A DNA stretch of 64,000 bases from Lotus japonicus (taxonomy: Eukaryota > Streptophyta > Magnoliopsida > Fabales > Fabaceae), in assembly GCF_012489685.1 (NCBI RefSeq), contig NC_080044.1, positions 51,770,964 to 51,834,963 of the forward strand, given 5' to 3'. Both the position numbers and the translations under genes were made by a program. The notes beneath the pieces were generated by a model. The model was given only the letters and a program-made list of their open reading frames with translations, had not been told where the DNA came from and ran no database searches. Shown in pieces: positions 32,709 to 45,011 of this stretch; positions within the stretch are counted from its first letter, which is position 1, and every line of letters begins with the position of its first letter.

Positions 32709-33703
32709 TCCAAGTTTTGTGTTCTCCCCTGTTGTCAAAACAGAGCAAAAAAGGGTATTTATCTAAATAAGTGCTTCGGTGCTTCCCTTGTAGAGTAGGA
32801 AAGTGGGGAAAGAAGAGAGAACCTTGACCTGCCCAAAAGAGATTAAGTGCAGTGGAAGAATCAACAGGAATGGAAGGTCCAAGAGAGTAAGATTAGTATA
32901 ACTTAGAAGGAAGATAAGGGTACAAAGTACAAACCTTTAAGTTAGTGTGGTGTTGGTGAAAAGTGAAAACAAAAACAGAGAAGGTGGAGAAAGAGAAAAG
33001 GAAACTGACAGGGAAAAAGGTAAAAAAACAAAATTGATAACGTGTGAGCGAAACAATAGGGAGGAGTAAGGGAGGTTTCACCTGGGATTAGTAGAAAGAC
33101 ATTGCATTGTTTTTGAAAATTAATAGGAGTAAGAAAAATTAATTAATGAGAAGAGAAAGAAGAAGTGAAGAACCATGTGCTCTGTATCTGCTCTGTTTGT
33201 TTTTCTGTTTCATGTATTATAATTCCCTATGAAAACATTAATTGAAACATTATTATGTATAAATGCATAGTTGTTCTCGAATAAACAACATGAAGAGGAA
33301 GGAAAAATGGAAATGAGAAAAGAAGAAGAAATACAGCTTGTATTTTGCATTGGAAAACCATAAAGATGTGATGTATGAGAGCCTGAGAGGTATAGAACAG
33401 GGTAGGGGAAGATGAAAAGGGAAAAGGTACAGTATGTAGTAAAGAAATCTGCTCCAAAATCTGGTGCCAGTTGGCTATTGTCCATTTACTTTTCCAGATT
33501 TGGGTCGGTGGACTTATTCAAAGAAGTCAAAACCCTATTGGGAATTTCTTCTAGAAGGGAAAACGAGAGGAAAATCATGATATTTTTTGAAATTTTGAAA
33601 TTTTGAAATTGAAAATCATGATATGAAAAAGAAGTAATAAATATAATTTGAGAAATGTTACCACCACTACATTTATACTCTCTTTCCAATGCTCTTTCTT
33701 TTA
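32709..33703 (-). promoter_or_regulatory. Upstream region of BAG gene
   Basis: Purine-rich and AT-rich DNA with no supported gene. It likely contains the BAG promoter and leader. Minus-strand frames at 33210-33485 and 33227-33457 overlap each other and are not supported. Confidence 0.4.
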
Positions 33704-33705
33704 AT

Positions 33706-33856
33706 TGCTATTTTTTTTATAGGCAAATGTTAGTGGTTAGTTGTTAGTAAGTTAGAAAATCTTTTCAAAGTTCTCTTCCAGGATTCGAACCTTGAACCTT
33801 CCCCTCCTCACCCTTATGTCTCCTAACTCTTACCACTTGAGCTATAATTCATATAA
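33706..33856 (-). mobile_element. SINE-like tRNA-derived sequence
   Basis: The minus strand reads TATAGCTCAAGTGGTAAGAG (A-box-like) and GGTTCGAATCCTGG (B-box), with an A-rich stretch at its 3' end (plus-strand poly-T at 33711). No clear target duplication was found. The 3' half differs from the SINE at 25389. Confidence 0.6.
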
Positions 33857-33961
33857 GCCCTGCCAAATTAAAAGTGAGCCTATGTAATTTAGTGGATATT
33901 TCAACCAATATAAATGAGAGTATGAAAGAGTGTGTTGCTAGCACTCCTCATTCACTTATAA

Positions 33962-35527
33962 CTAGATATTACACTCGTGCGTTGAACGGGTTTACTTACA
34001 ATATTTTTTAACATTATATAACAATTATTATAGTTTAGCTAAATTAAAATTAAAAAAATTGTGTTAAGTATTTTTGAATTATTATAGAATTTTTTTATGG
34101 CAGCATGAGGTTATGTATTTGCTGTTGTTATTGACATATTGGTTGCTCGCTTGTGTTTTGAGTACTCTTTTTCCTTCCCTAGGGTTTTTCCCACTGGATT
34201 TTTCCTATGAATGTTTTAATGAGGCTTAGGCATAAGTTGTTTTAAACACCAAAATATTTAATGGATTGGCAAGGTTGTAGGGGACATTCTTGTATTGATT
34301 TAACCCATATTTTTCATGAGAGTATTGTTCTCATGTACATCTATCTTTTAATAATAATATAATTTTTTTATAAATAATTAATATTACTCCAATTTAACTA
34401 TTAGCATAGAAATCATTTTAACAATTAAATTTTTTATTTATTTAATAATATGAAAAATAATTAATTTAATTTTAAATATTTAAATTTCGTAAGAAATGTT
34501 AAGTAATAAATGTTTAATTTCATAAAATAAGTTTTAAATCATTTTTATATTTTTTACCTGAAAAATCATTTACTCTGACATGTCAAGACCAAGAAGTGAT
34601 AACTTAAATAGTCTTTTGATAAAAAAAATAGCCTAAAATATTATCTTATGAATTTAATTTTTTTCAACTTATTTAGTTTGCGAATGTTTTCTCATAGTCA
34701 ATAGCCATGATACTAATCCTTGAGGCTCTACGATCACGTTAAGTGAATATGCCAGATCTATCACAAAAAATATTTATTCGACTTTGACATTATTATTTTT
34801 CTCTATTATGCTTCCTCGAGTAATTTTTACTAATATATCATATATATAAATTAAAATATTTTTAATTTTTTTAATAATGTAGATATATGTTATAGTTAAT
34901 ATAAAATATTTTTTAGCGGCATTTGTTTTTCAATTTTAAAATTTTTATCCATATTATTTATTATTAAATAATTTTTATTTTTAATATTTGTCAAATTCAA
35001 ACCTAATTAAAGATAATCTCATGTTTTTTTAAGTTGTTAAATGTTGCTATTTAATGTAAGTAGTTGAATATTTTTTGACAATACAATTTTTTTTTCAGTT
35101 TTTAATTATTTTTCACATATTATTACAAAGAAAATTTATTATTTCTTAATGTATTTTAAAACAAAGGTATGAGAGTTTTATGATTTAATGTATTTAATGT
35201 AAAACTCAAGTCTCCTTTACATATAAATATAAATTTTAAAATTTTTAAACTATTTTTTCTAAATTATCTATTAGTAAGTATTATTTTCTTATTGAATTTA
35301 ATTTTTAATATTTGTGAAATACAAAAGTCAAGTAAATTTGAAGTTTATGAATGTTGTTATTTAATATAGGTAGTTGAATAGTTTTTAATTATATAATTTT
35401 TTTTCAATTTTTAATATATTTAATGTTTTATGTTATTTTTGAATGTATAAAATATAAATGTATGGGAGCTTTATGGTTTAATGCATTTAATACATGCAAA
35501 ACCTCAAGTCTCCTTTATATATATAGA
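33962..35527 (-). mobile_element. Non-autonomous Helitron, about 1.57 kb
   Basis: Minus orientation. The 5' end reads A|TCTATATATATAAAGGAGAC (boundary at 35527) and the 3' end reads CTAG|T (33962-33961) after an imperfect hairpin (CCCGT...ACGAG). There is no coding. The 5' 300 bases are partly duplicated inside the element (35160-35240 resembles 35455-35527). Its ends resemble those of the element at 45012-46622. Confidence 0.6.
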
Positions 35528-36767
35528 TAGATATGACATGTTTGAGTCTTGTAAGTTGTAACAATAAGCGGTAAAACTCTTTTTATGAAGTATTTAATGC
35601 ATGTGCATTTATTGAAATTCTAACTTGAGACTTTTCTTTAAACTAGAACTTTACGCCTGTTAATCTACACATTTTGTGGTGTATGTGTTGTGATGTTTGC
35701 ACTCTTCGGTGTCTATTTATCATAACATGAAAAATAACAATAATGTCTTTGTTCTTTTAGTGAATCAGGGATCCCAAGCTCAAAGGTAATGTCCAGAGAT
35801 CGTGGATAGTATTTGAATGAAGTTGCTTATTCGCCTGTCCATGGCCTCTCTTATAGGCCCTTGGCTTGTCCTTTAGGATGTGAGGTCAGGACCTATAATC
35901 ATATTATGTTGAGTAATGGTAGTCACCACCTGTGATTGCTCAGTAATTACGATCAGTTTTTGGGAATCTAAAGGTTTCACATTAATGTGTCGCCAAGTTT
36001 CGTCATTAAGCCTTCAACCGACAAAGTTGAAGCGGCCTGAGTATGACCCTCTATGTCCATGCAGATTTGTCAGAGTTGGACCTGAAAGAACATAGTTTTG
36101 GTAGTTTCCCTATAAGGGCCCAACAAGGGCCTTTAGAAGGGGTTGTGGGTCTAATGAACTCACGTCGAGTCCAAAGGATCATAGTCCTCTGAGCCCATAA
36201 GCGTGAGCGCTTATTAGGTTTAAATTGGGGTTTGAGAGAATCAATTTTGTTAATATTCAGTTTTCACCTACGCCTAGTGTTTGGAGTGCAAAAGAAAGAA
36301 AAGAGAAAAATTTAAAATATAATATATGATGTGATAAAAAAATAAAAAGAAGATATATAGAAATTAAAATGAGATGTACTAATTTAGGTGAAAGAGAATA
36401 AGTTACAATGTATTAAAAAATTCAAAACTGAAAAACTAAAGTGATTGAAATGTAAAACAAACATTGAATACTGAATCTAATACACATGCACGGTCATCCA
36501 GTCATCATAAAAATTGTAGTAAGCCATACCAAAAACCCACACATATTCCAAACCGACAATGTATTTTTGTGTATGCTCCTTAGCATTGAGCATTGTACAC
36601 AAAAATAATAAGAATATTCCTATTCAGTAAGAATCAGCGATTGGTGAACAGTTACGTGATACTCAGTAGTAAATCTTTTAGATGACAATGGCATTGTAAT
36701 TATCATCACAGTGATACCCTTGACTTGATTAATGGTTTCTTGGTTTACCATGTTTCTTTAGATGGTA
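35528..36767. other. Intergenic, nothing recognised
   Basis: The stretch 35760-36240 is less AT-rich and may be an old LTR or transposon remnant, but no ends, frames or domains could be supported. Confidence 0.4.
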
Positions 36768-37040
36768 CTCCCTCCGTTCCTATATAACTGATACTTTAAG
36801 GTTGTGGCACAAATATTAAGAAGTAGCAATTAATATGTTTTACTAAAATTACTATTTAACTTCCTATTATATCCTCTATCTCTCTTATCAATTCTAACTT
36901 TTCAATTTTCCTACCAACAATAAATGAAGGGCACAATTGATAAAGTAGCATTAATGTTCTCTTGAAATTGTAAAAGTATCAGTTAAATAGGAACAAAAAA
37001 AAGAACCAAATTAGTATCAGTTATTTAGGAACGGAGGGAA
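36768..37040. mobile_element. Stowaway-type MITE, 273 bp
   Basis: Starts CTCCCTCCGTTCCTATATAA, with the inverse TTCCCTCCGTTCCTAAATAA at the right end, and TA direct repeats outside (36766-36767 and 37041-37042). The CTCCCTCCGTTCC terminus is the hallmark of Tc1/mariner-derived Stowaway elements. Confidence 0.88.
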
Positions 37041-37042
37041 TA

Positions 37043-37835
37043 ATGACATTGTAATTATCCTCACAGTATGGGCGCTGAAAACTGTAATTAAATGCACAAT
37101 TAATGATTGGTTTCAAAGTTTAAACGCCAAAATTATACTTGACAAGTTATATAATCTGACATTTTCTAAATGGTTACCCCTTTGGGTGATCATGCTGCTG
37201 ATTATAAAATCGATCGATTCATACAAAAAAAAAAATTCATCTCATTTTAACTATTTTTTTCATTTTTCTTTCTCTGCATTTTATATGAAATCATCTGTCA
37301 CACTTTTTTTTAAACATACGTTTGAAATTGTTTGAGCCGCATAGGACTAGTATGGGCGACAAAGCTCTCCATCCAACATTTAACGCAACTGTATTTATAA
37401 ATACTCAACCTGTAATCTCTGTTTAAGCTAAAACAACCTCGTACTAGATTATCAATTGACCTATGTGTTTGGTTGTTCACTTATTTACACTTTAAAGTAT
37501 AAAATGATATTTTAATAATTTTTCCAATAATACTTTTATCTTCACCTAATTTTTAATTATTTAACAAATTTATAACGAAATTAATTATTCAAAAATATGT
37601 CCAATGCTAGTTAATTTTTAGCATTAGTTAATTTTTAACATTAGATTAAGACATAGGTTAAGTTATATGACACTTCTAAGTTCAGCCGATCAGACTCTAG
37701 AGAGATCCCTACGGCAGTTGGCAAGCCACCAAGCCGAAATTCACTTGAAGCAGATTAAACCCAAATAGACAAAAGAGAAAAAAGTATCAAACATAACCAC
37801 CAACACAAAGGCAAACTCCAAAGCTTCGTAAGGTC
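37043..37835. other. Intergenic, nothing recognised
   Basis: AT-rich sequence, no supported gene. Confidence 0.45.
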
Positions 37836-37838
37836 TTA

Positions 37839-38182
37839 GAGCATCTTCAATGGGAGTGTCTCACCCCAAAGAGACTCTCCCATTAGTGTCTCATACCATT
37901 GAAAAGAAATGGTTCTTCCACCATATCTAATTTGGGTGTGGTAGTGTAGAAACTTATCTCTCATGTGTGTCTCATAAATATGTTCTTATAAAATATATTA
38001 TATTTGCTTATCATTTTATCATATAAAGTGTGTAGTTGAATGTGGGGTCTACTAGAGAAACTTTTAAGAGTTTTTGAGTTGGAGTAAAAAGTTAGTAAAA
38101 TGATTTAGATGATGTGGCATTATGGGGAATTGTAAAGAATGAAGTGTAGACACTTTAGTTAATGTGATGGATAAAGATGCTC
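37839..38182. mobile_element. Harbinger/Tourist-like MITE, 344 bp
   Basis: Inverted ends GAGCATCTTCAATGGG (left) and GAGCATCTTTATCCATC (right, read inward) with TTA direct repeats outside (37836-37838 and 38183-38185). Confidence 0.75.
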
Positions 38183-38185
38183 TTA

Positions 38186-39277
38186 ATCAACTGCTCTCAA
38201 AGCGAAACATTAATGATATTACAATTTTGATGTTGCTTCTTTTATTTTCTAAGCTCTTAGGCTCTGTCCCACCTGCAGAAGTTCACACTCCTATAAACCA
38301 AAAATAAGCACCATACCAGATTTCAATTCTTTATGGGTGTTGCCCCTGCTGGGGCAAAACTCTGTTTGATAAATTTTAAGCAATTTTTTTTAGCAAATAA
38401 ATTTTTAGCATTAGTGAACATCATGCCAAAGATACTTGCTCTTGGGCCAGAAAGATACAAAAACGAGAATGATACATGGCCGACGGATTCCATGTTATTA
38501 AGCTATATTTAGATAAGCATGTGTGTTTGGATCATTATTGCCAAAAAGTGATTTTACTTGTGTTTGGTTTCCCATTGAAAGACCTCAAATTTAATTTTCA
38601 TGGTGTAAAATCACTTTTGGATGACAATATAGATGTTTGAGAGTCATCTCCCGAAATTAATTCTACTATGAACTAGAGATGGTGGCTTATGCGTTGAACA
38701 CAATTGATTTTGAGAATGTGTATTTTTAATCTTAGATATGTGTATTTTTAATCTAAGAATTCCAAATTACTGGATAAGGCCTGTGATGGGCAGTGAGCCA
38801 GTGACTATCTAAATAATTTCCCAGTAACGTCACCCCTTGCTTTCTAGCCAAGAAAAAGCAAGCATCATTTGGGACAAGATGACAAAAAAATTAACTTGCA
38901 ATGGGTTGAGAACTATTTAGTAAATTTATTCTATCATATACATCAGAGTTCCCGTGTCTCTTTGTCTCTAGCAAATAATTGAAAAAATAGACCAGTTTGG
39001 AGTAATTGTTATGAGAAGAAAGCTAAAAAAGCACAGAAAATACAAGAATTATCTGACATTTCTTCAATAACAGCTTTTATCAACCTGCAAACATGTTTCT
39101 AGCCACGGCAATACAATTCAATGCAAGCCAAAAGTATAAAATGACCGAACCAGTTTCAACTTCATGGCTAAAGGAGCAGTTACAAAACATTGATCCGTGG
39201 AAACTGGAAATCCACTCTCTCCTATTATCCTAATCTGATTCAAAAACTCCAAAGGGGAAAAATCTGCACTTTTTACC
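38186..39277. other. Intergenic, 3' flank of acyltransferase gene
   Basis: No gene or clear repeat recognised. The part near 39277 probably holds the 3' untranslated region. Confidence 0.5.
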
Positions 39278-42266
39278 TCACTGATCCTTCCGAGCTTTAG
39301 TTCTCACAGGCTTTCCCGGTTTGATTACTTTACCAAGAAGAATCACAACAACAGGAAGAACAGTTCCAATATAATACACGCTTCCATATGAGGCAATAGT
39401 TTCATGCAGACTTAATACCTATACAAAAACAATCAAAGAAAGAAAACTTGTAAGATCTCTGAATTTCATATTTGCATGATACAAGTCTGAGCATACAAAT
39501 TGGACCTGTGTTTATGTTTGGTTGCAAGGTGAAATATTGTAGAATCACTCTTAGTTAGAAGCTACAAGTCTTAACTTTTGAGTGAACCTATCTTGAATAC
39601 TGTGAAAATCGTGAAAGTGTGTGTGTGTGGGAGGGGGGATAGAGAGAGAAGCAAGACTAACCATGAAACCAACACTGGAGTAATTTAGAACCAGGAGTGT
39701 ATACGCAAAATTCATAAACACCAATACATTCTTAACCAAAGCCATTGTCGGAGGCACGCCTTGCTGCCATCTGTAAATGACTGTTTAAAAAGAAACATAG
39801 CAACACAAGTTAATTAACTGAAGAAAGAAAGAAAGAACAGATAATAAACCCAGTTCGATATGTACCTCTGGAACCAGCAATCATCAATGCAGACTGAACA
39901 AAGAATATAATGTATCCAGGATATAATCCCTGCAATTATTATGTCAAAAGGAAAAACTTGATGTGTCATGGATCCTTATAGCATATATTCAACAGTATAA
40001 AATAACAGCAGAGCAAAGTTGTTTTAGGCACAAAATTCTTTATCAGCTTATTAAATTGAATTATATTTTTTTTGTTCAGTGACATATACTGAAAGTTAAT
40101 AAATACATGTATATCTTATATCAAACATGACAAAACTGATGAGAGATGAGTGTAATGACTATTTGTCTATTACTCCTAAAAGACTATAGATATATTTGCA
40201 AAGATAGTTAGAAAGCTTGAAGCAATAATAATGCTGATAGAAAACAGTCAAATTTAAAATGCAGCTAAAATTATACTCACATGCCAAATAGCACTAACGG
40301 TCTGAGTTGCAAGTAACTGAAAGAAACCAGGTTTCTTCCCATTCTGAATAAGCCTCTCATATACATCTGCCAAAACAAAAAAGTAGCATCATTATTAGTT
40401 TATTACTTTATAGTCCATCATTAGCCCTTATGAATGAAAGGTGAATAGGTAATCTACATCAATTTTCAATTCAGCATGTTGCCTAGTTTTCCAGGGTAAG
40501 AACAAAAAGATTTTGATGGCTTGATCATGCTATAGTTTACTGTAAGCAAAGCATACATTATAACTAAATAAGAGAGACTACTTTAATATGATCTAACAAA
40601 TACTATGATACGAAGTACGAACTACATGCTGGTAACCACCTGTAAAATATTATACACAAATTGTTGCATGAACTATAAAATCATGCAGTAAGGACCCTAG
40701 ATTAAGATTCATGCCTAAAATAGAAAGATGTCTATGTTCTACTGAGTTAGCTAAGTAAATACGTGCAAGAAAAGCATCCAAACCCAATAGCAAGAAACTC
40801 ACAATGGCGAAGCCAGGTGCTGACTTGTATATTCCACACAGTTGGAATCACAACTGCACTCTTAGCAAGCTCAACACCTACTATATCTACATTTTTGGCT
40901 CGGTCCCATCGCGGCTTCGGTGGAGAGGACTCAGTCCAGCCACTAAAACCCAGGCCAGAGATAATAATAGAAGCTTCGGAAATCGACCAAATGAAATAAT
41001 ATTTCCACCGCGCCGTAAAGCCAGACATGTACTGGTAACCCAACTTCTTGAAGAATCCCCATTCATGGTATGAAGGATCAGTAAACTTGGTCAGAGGAAA
41101 GTGCGGCACAAGGTTCAAATACAAGCCCATACACAATCCAGCTTGGACAAGAGCTCGAACGGTTGCCCCGTAAGGTGATGGTGATGGCCCTTTTGATGCA
41201 GAGCCCCAAATCTACAAATAACAATAACAATAAAGACTAGTGTTGACAGAGCAAATGTGAGTACAGTTCAGTTACTATTCATAACTTAACAGCAGAAAAA
41301 TGAGAAACTGGTATTGATTTTCCTGGTTTAAACGAGACCCGAGGTATCCACCACTGAGTCAATCAGGTTCGAGTCAGGTATTTGTTATTTTCTTAAAACT
41401 AATGAAAAATCAGAAAATAAACATACCCCTTTATGTTCAGTCCAATCGAGATAATCCTTCATTTCAAAAACAGGACCAGCAAAGTGACTCCCCAAGCAGA
41501 GGCAGTAACCGATATACTCAATCAAAGACGGCAATTTAACGAGGCGGTTCTTCTTCTGAGCCTCACGCAAACCCTCCTCTTTCAACAACCCATCATTGTA
41601 ATTAATCGCACATGAAATAACCTTCAATGTCAAAACCATTAACGCCCCTAGTACCAACAATTCAATACACCCATAATCAATTATCAACCAACCAACACAA
41701 ATAGCAATAAACCTCATACATTTCATTAATTCCTCAATCCAAAAAATTAAAAAAAAAAAAAAAAACTGACAAAAAACCCAGAAAAGAATTAATGAAATGA
41801 AATTCAACACTCACCAGTTGCATCGATGCCACCTTCCTTCCATGCATCACCACTCATGTAATACACATGGCTACAAATGAAAAAAAATGGCAGAGTTATT
41901 AAATAAATGAAAAATTGAATTGGGTGGAAGCGGAATCAGAGAAGGGGTATGTATATACCAGGCAATGAGGTAGCCGAAACCGAGGAAGAACGTGATGATG
42001 CCGCATCGGGGGCGGTGAAGGAGCATGGAAGCGTAACCGAGGAACATGGGGACGAGGAAGTGGAGATTGGAGGAGAAGCCGAAGGAGAGGTAGGAGAGGA
42101 GAACACCGACGGCGGCGGAGAAGATGTGCTTGGGGAGGCGACCGGGGATGAAGCGCCAGAGGAAGCTGAGCGGAATGGTGGCGACGAAGCAGAGGAGGAA
42201 GCGGAGGACGGGGACGGAGACGCCGATGGATGCGGCCATGGAATCAAGGTGAAGCTCCATGGCCAT
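39278..42266 (-). CDS. LPCAT1-like: MBOAT lysophospholipid acyltransferase (LPCAT1/LPLAT1 type)
   Basis: Eight exons (42266-41959, 41870-41815, 41647-41427, 41211-40803, 40366-40281, 39929-39866, 39780-39662, 39418-39278) join at GT/AG sites in consistent phase to 467 residues, close to the 462 of Arabidopsis LPLAT1. Segments in order: VPVLRFLLCFVATIPLSFLW, YYMSGDAWKEGGIDATG, INYNDGLLKEEGLREAQKKN, GSHFAGPVFEMKDY, ARWKYYFIWSISEASIIISG, VWNIQVSTWLRHYVYERL and SAIWHGLYPGY. H360, the last codon of exon 5, is the conserved MBOAT histidine. The protein is hydrophobic with many membrane segments and a basic C-terminal tail (KPVRTKARKD). Family members acylate lysophosphatidylcholine and related lysolipids at the endoplasmic reticulum (Lands cycle, acyl editing). 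A second in-frame ATG lies two codons downstream. Confidence 0.95.
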
Positions 42267-42771
42267 GGACCACTGTGTCTTCGATTGATTGGTTGTGATG
42301 GATCTTCAATCGTTCAACAGAAGCTTCGTTCGAAGTTTGATTTAAATATTTAAATTTAATTGTCACGGCAGTAATAGTGAAATGACGGATATGCCCTCCA
42401 ACTTCTTTCAGGTTGTTCTTCACGTTCACACTTTCCACCTTCTGCGCACAGTTCCACGTATCTCAAATCACATCCTTTGTGTGTGTTCTTCGGAAACTCC
42501 GTCAATGAGCTTCTATTTCGGTTTTTTATTTTTGTACTCAGATATATGACCAATTAATCGCCGAGCTTCTTTTATCTTTTTTGTTTGTTTCATCAAGATG
42601 GACAAAATTGTTTTTAAATTTATAAGATTATAAGTTGATGTGAAATAATGTTGTTAGGATAAGTATTGATGATTTTTTTAATTATATAAATAATGTAAGT
42701 TTCAAAAAAAAATGTAGGATTTTTTTTTAACAAATTCAGTAATTTTTTTGGGATAAGTATTCTTTTTAGAA
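42267..42771 (-). promoter_or_regulatory. Upstream region of acyltransferase gene
   Basis: No gene supported. It presumably contains the promoter; no convincing core element was singled out. Confidence 0.4.
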
Positions 42772-42777
42772 TTAAAG

Positions 42778-42953
42778 GGATGTGCACCGTCAGTGTAAAC
42801 AAATTTTACACAGTCATCCAATTGAATTCCGCCACATTATAAAATATATCTTTGTTTTAATTAAAATTTAATGTGAAAGTTATTATTCCTTCTACGTGGC
42901 ATGTTGTGATTGGTTGTCTGTGTAAAACTGTTTTACACTGACAGTGCATACCC
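42778..42953. mobile_element. MITE with GTCAGTGTAAA termini, 176 bp
   Basis: Left end GGGATGTGCACCGTCAGTGT, right end read inward GGGTATGCACTGTCAGTGT. ATTAAA is repeated directly outside (42772-42777 and 42954-42959). The superfamily is uncertain. A relative lies at 51506-51668. Confidence 0.65.
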
Positions 42954-42959
42954 ATTAAA

Positions 42960-43544
42960 CTCTTCTTTTTATTGATAACTACTATATCTCCATCATTTCA
43001 TACTGTTACGGCACTAATTTTTTTTTTTTTACAAGAAGGAATTAACAGTACGATAGAGTACACCTTTTTAAAAATAAATGAAAATTATATACTTTTTGAT
43101 TGACTTTTCTGAATAATAACTTTGAGTTTGTTACCTTCAAAGAAAAAACTTGAGTTTGTTGCTCTTTTCTGGGTAAAAATTAAATCATGTTTGTGATGGA
43201 AAGCAAATTCCTGCTAAGTCACTGTACTATGTAGAAAGCTAAAAGAAAAGGAAATTGCGAAGCATTGTGGATTAATTCACATTTTTCACAAATCTTATGT
43301 ATTTTATTTGGGTGGGCATATGTTAAATAGCAATGCTTCGAAGCACTTTACACAAGGAGAAAACACGGGTTTGATATCTGCGACATAGGGCAATGTTATA
43401 AAATGTGCGTTGGGTTGGATAAATATGGGTATGCATAGTTTTAGATAAACATGTTATAGTAAAACCTATCAAAATGTGAATTGATTCGATAATCATTATT
43501 TACTAATTGTTCTTACAATTTATTAGTAAAAATTTAAAATGACA
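42960..43544. other. Intergenic, nothing recognised
   Basis: AT-rich sequence, no supported gene. Confidence 0.45.
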
Positions 43545-43952
43545 AATTAGTGGATGGTGGACCATCTTGCGGCTTGGGCCAGGCTGACGTGGCATCTTCG
43601 ATCATCAGGTCGGTCGAACTACTGTAGAGACTCATCCTTCTCCGGGTAACGACAAAGTCAACATAATAGTTGTCGTTGGACATCTCACAATCACGACAAC
43701 AGTTGGACATCCCACAATGGATCAAAGGAGAAGTCAAGACGTCCATACTAATTAGCGCAACTAATCCCCTTTGGTCTAACCGACCATGTAATAGACGTAG
43801 GAGTTAGGGTTAAAGTGGCCACCTACTATAAAAAGGGGACCTCCATATGTCTGAAGATCCATCTTTTTCATACTTGAGCAATATAACCATTCTTATTCAC
43901 TTGTCTTACTCGAGTTCATTCGTGAACAAATGGACAACTAGTGGCATCATCT
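43545..43952 (+). repeat. Probable Gypsy-type LTR remnant
   Basis: A relatively GC-rich block with a TATA-like CTATAAAAAGGGG at 43827-43839, then GTTCATTCGTGAACA, and then ACTAGTGGCATCATCT, which resembles the degraded junction and primer region of plant Ty3/Gypsy elements. No internal coding sequence or second LTR was found. Confidence 0.35.
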
Positions 43953-44222
43953 ATCTTATGGACTATGCTAGAAATACGCACTCCTTGGGAAGAAGTCTTA
44001 TCATCAAGTACTTTATTAGTCATATGTCTAGGTAATACGGTGCTTTAACATCATTTTTACAGCCTGAACATCTTGAGGGTGAAAGTCACAAATTTCATAT
44101 TCATTGGAATGTTCATATCTCCATCATGAGAGATCTACATGTGGCTCATAACAATGCCCTGATTCTCATCTTGTGATATCTTGGCGATTAAGATATTTTA
44201 AAAAGGGTTCCCTAAATGACCT
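43953..44222. other. Intergenic spacer
   Basis: Nothing recognised. Confidence 0.4.
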
Positions 44223-44366
44223 AGACAAAGTTTGAGTTAAATCACTATAATCATAGATTGACCAATGATATTTAAGATAAGTGGCCTAGAAATTTCATAT
44301 TTTGCCACATATCTTAAATATTAGTGTTCTATCTAGAATTATGATGATTCAATCTAAACTTTTTCT
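44223..44366. repeat. Fold-back (inverted repeat) element
   Basis: The two halves are imperfect inverted repeats: AAAGTTTGAGTTAAATCACT in the left arm and AAAGTTTAGATTGAATCATC read inward from the right arm, meeting near 44295. A single arm recurs at about 26165-26215, so this is probably a dispersed MITE. Confidence 0.6.
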
Positions 44367-45011
44367 ATCATGATTAAGAAACTCAATTTATTAAAAAAAA
44401 ATCATGATACAAGGTTTCTTTTTTTTTTTGGATAAGATGATACAAGGTTTCTTAACATCAAGCATTAGTGTTAGTTAGGTAAAACCATTGTGAGGGAGAA
44501 ATATAACTATAGAGAGAGGAAAAGCAACCAGAGATCAAACTAGTTCTTGCGTTTTGTGGTCCAAGGTTTCTTAACATCAAACATTAGTGTTAGCCTGTTA
44601 GGTAAATGGATTCTCCTAGTTTGAGTTTCTCTAAAGGGCTGTGCCTCCTCTTCATAGCTTACCAAACTCTGTATTTAGAAGTTGAAAAATTTGTTTGTAC
44701 TAAGTTGGACACAACATTAAGTTTGATGGATAGGTTGGACGTAAAATTAAATTGAATTATTGGAAGTATCGAAAATGGATTTTGATTCTTGAGGTGCTGG
44801 AAGATGTCGTTTACGGGTAGCTGATGTGAGGCAACAATTACGTACATTTTTTTAAACTAATTACGTACTTTGATACCAGGTGAAGAAAATATGTTGATTA
44901 ATTTTGCAACAGAGAATAATAATTGTATACCTAATAGACGATAAAGAGCTATTGTCAGGCTAGTGGGAATTTATTACAAGTTCACAACTCACAAGAATCT
45001 AGCTAATAATA
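44367..45011. other. Intergenic, small direct repeat
   Basis: A 35-base segment (AAGGTTTCTTAACATCAAGC and onward) occurs at 44445 and again at 44563. No gene supported. Confidence 0.45.

Noticed and set aside
41936..42353. Serine-rich (-) and Glu-rich (+) frames over the start of the acyltransferase
   Set aside because: They are other-frame shadows of acyltransferase exon 1, whose frame encodes a well-conserved MBOAT N-terminus.
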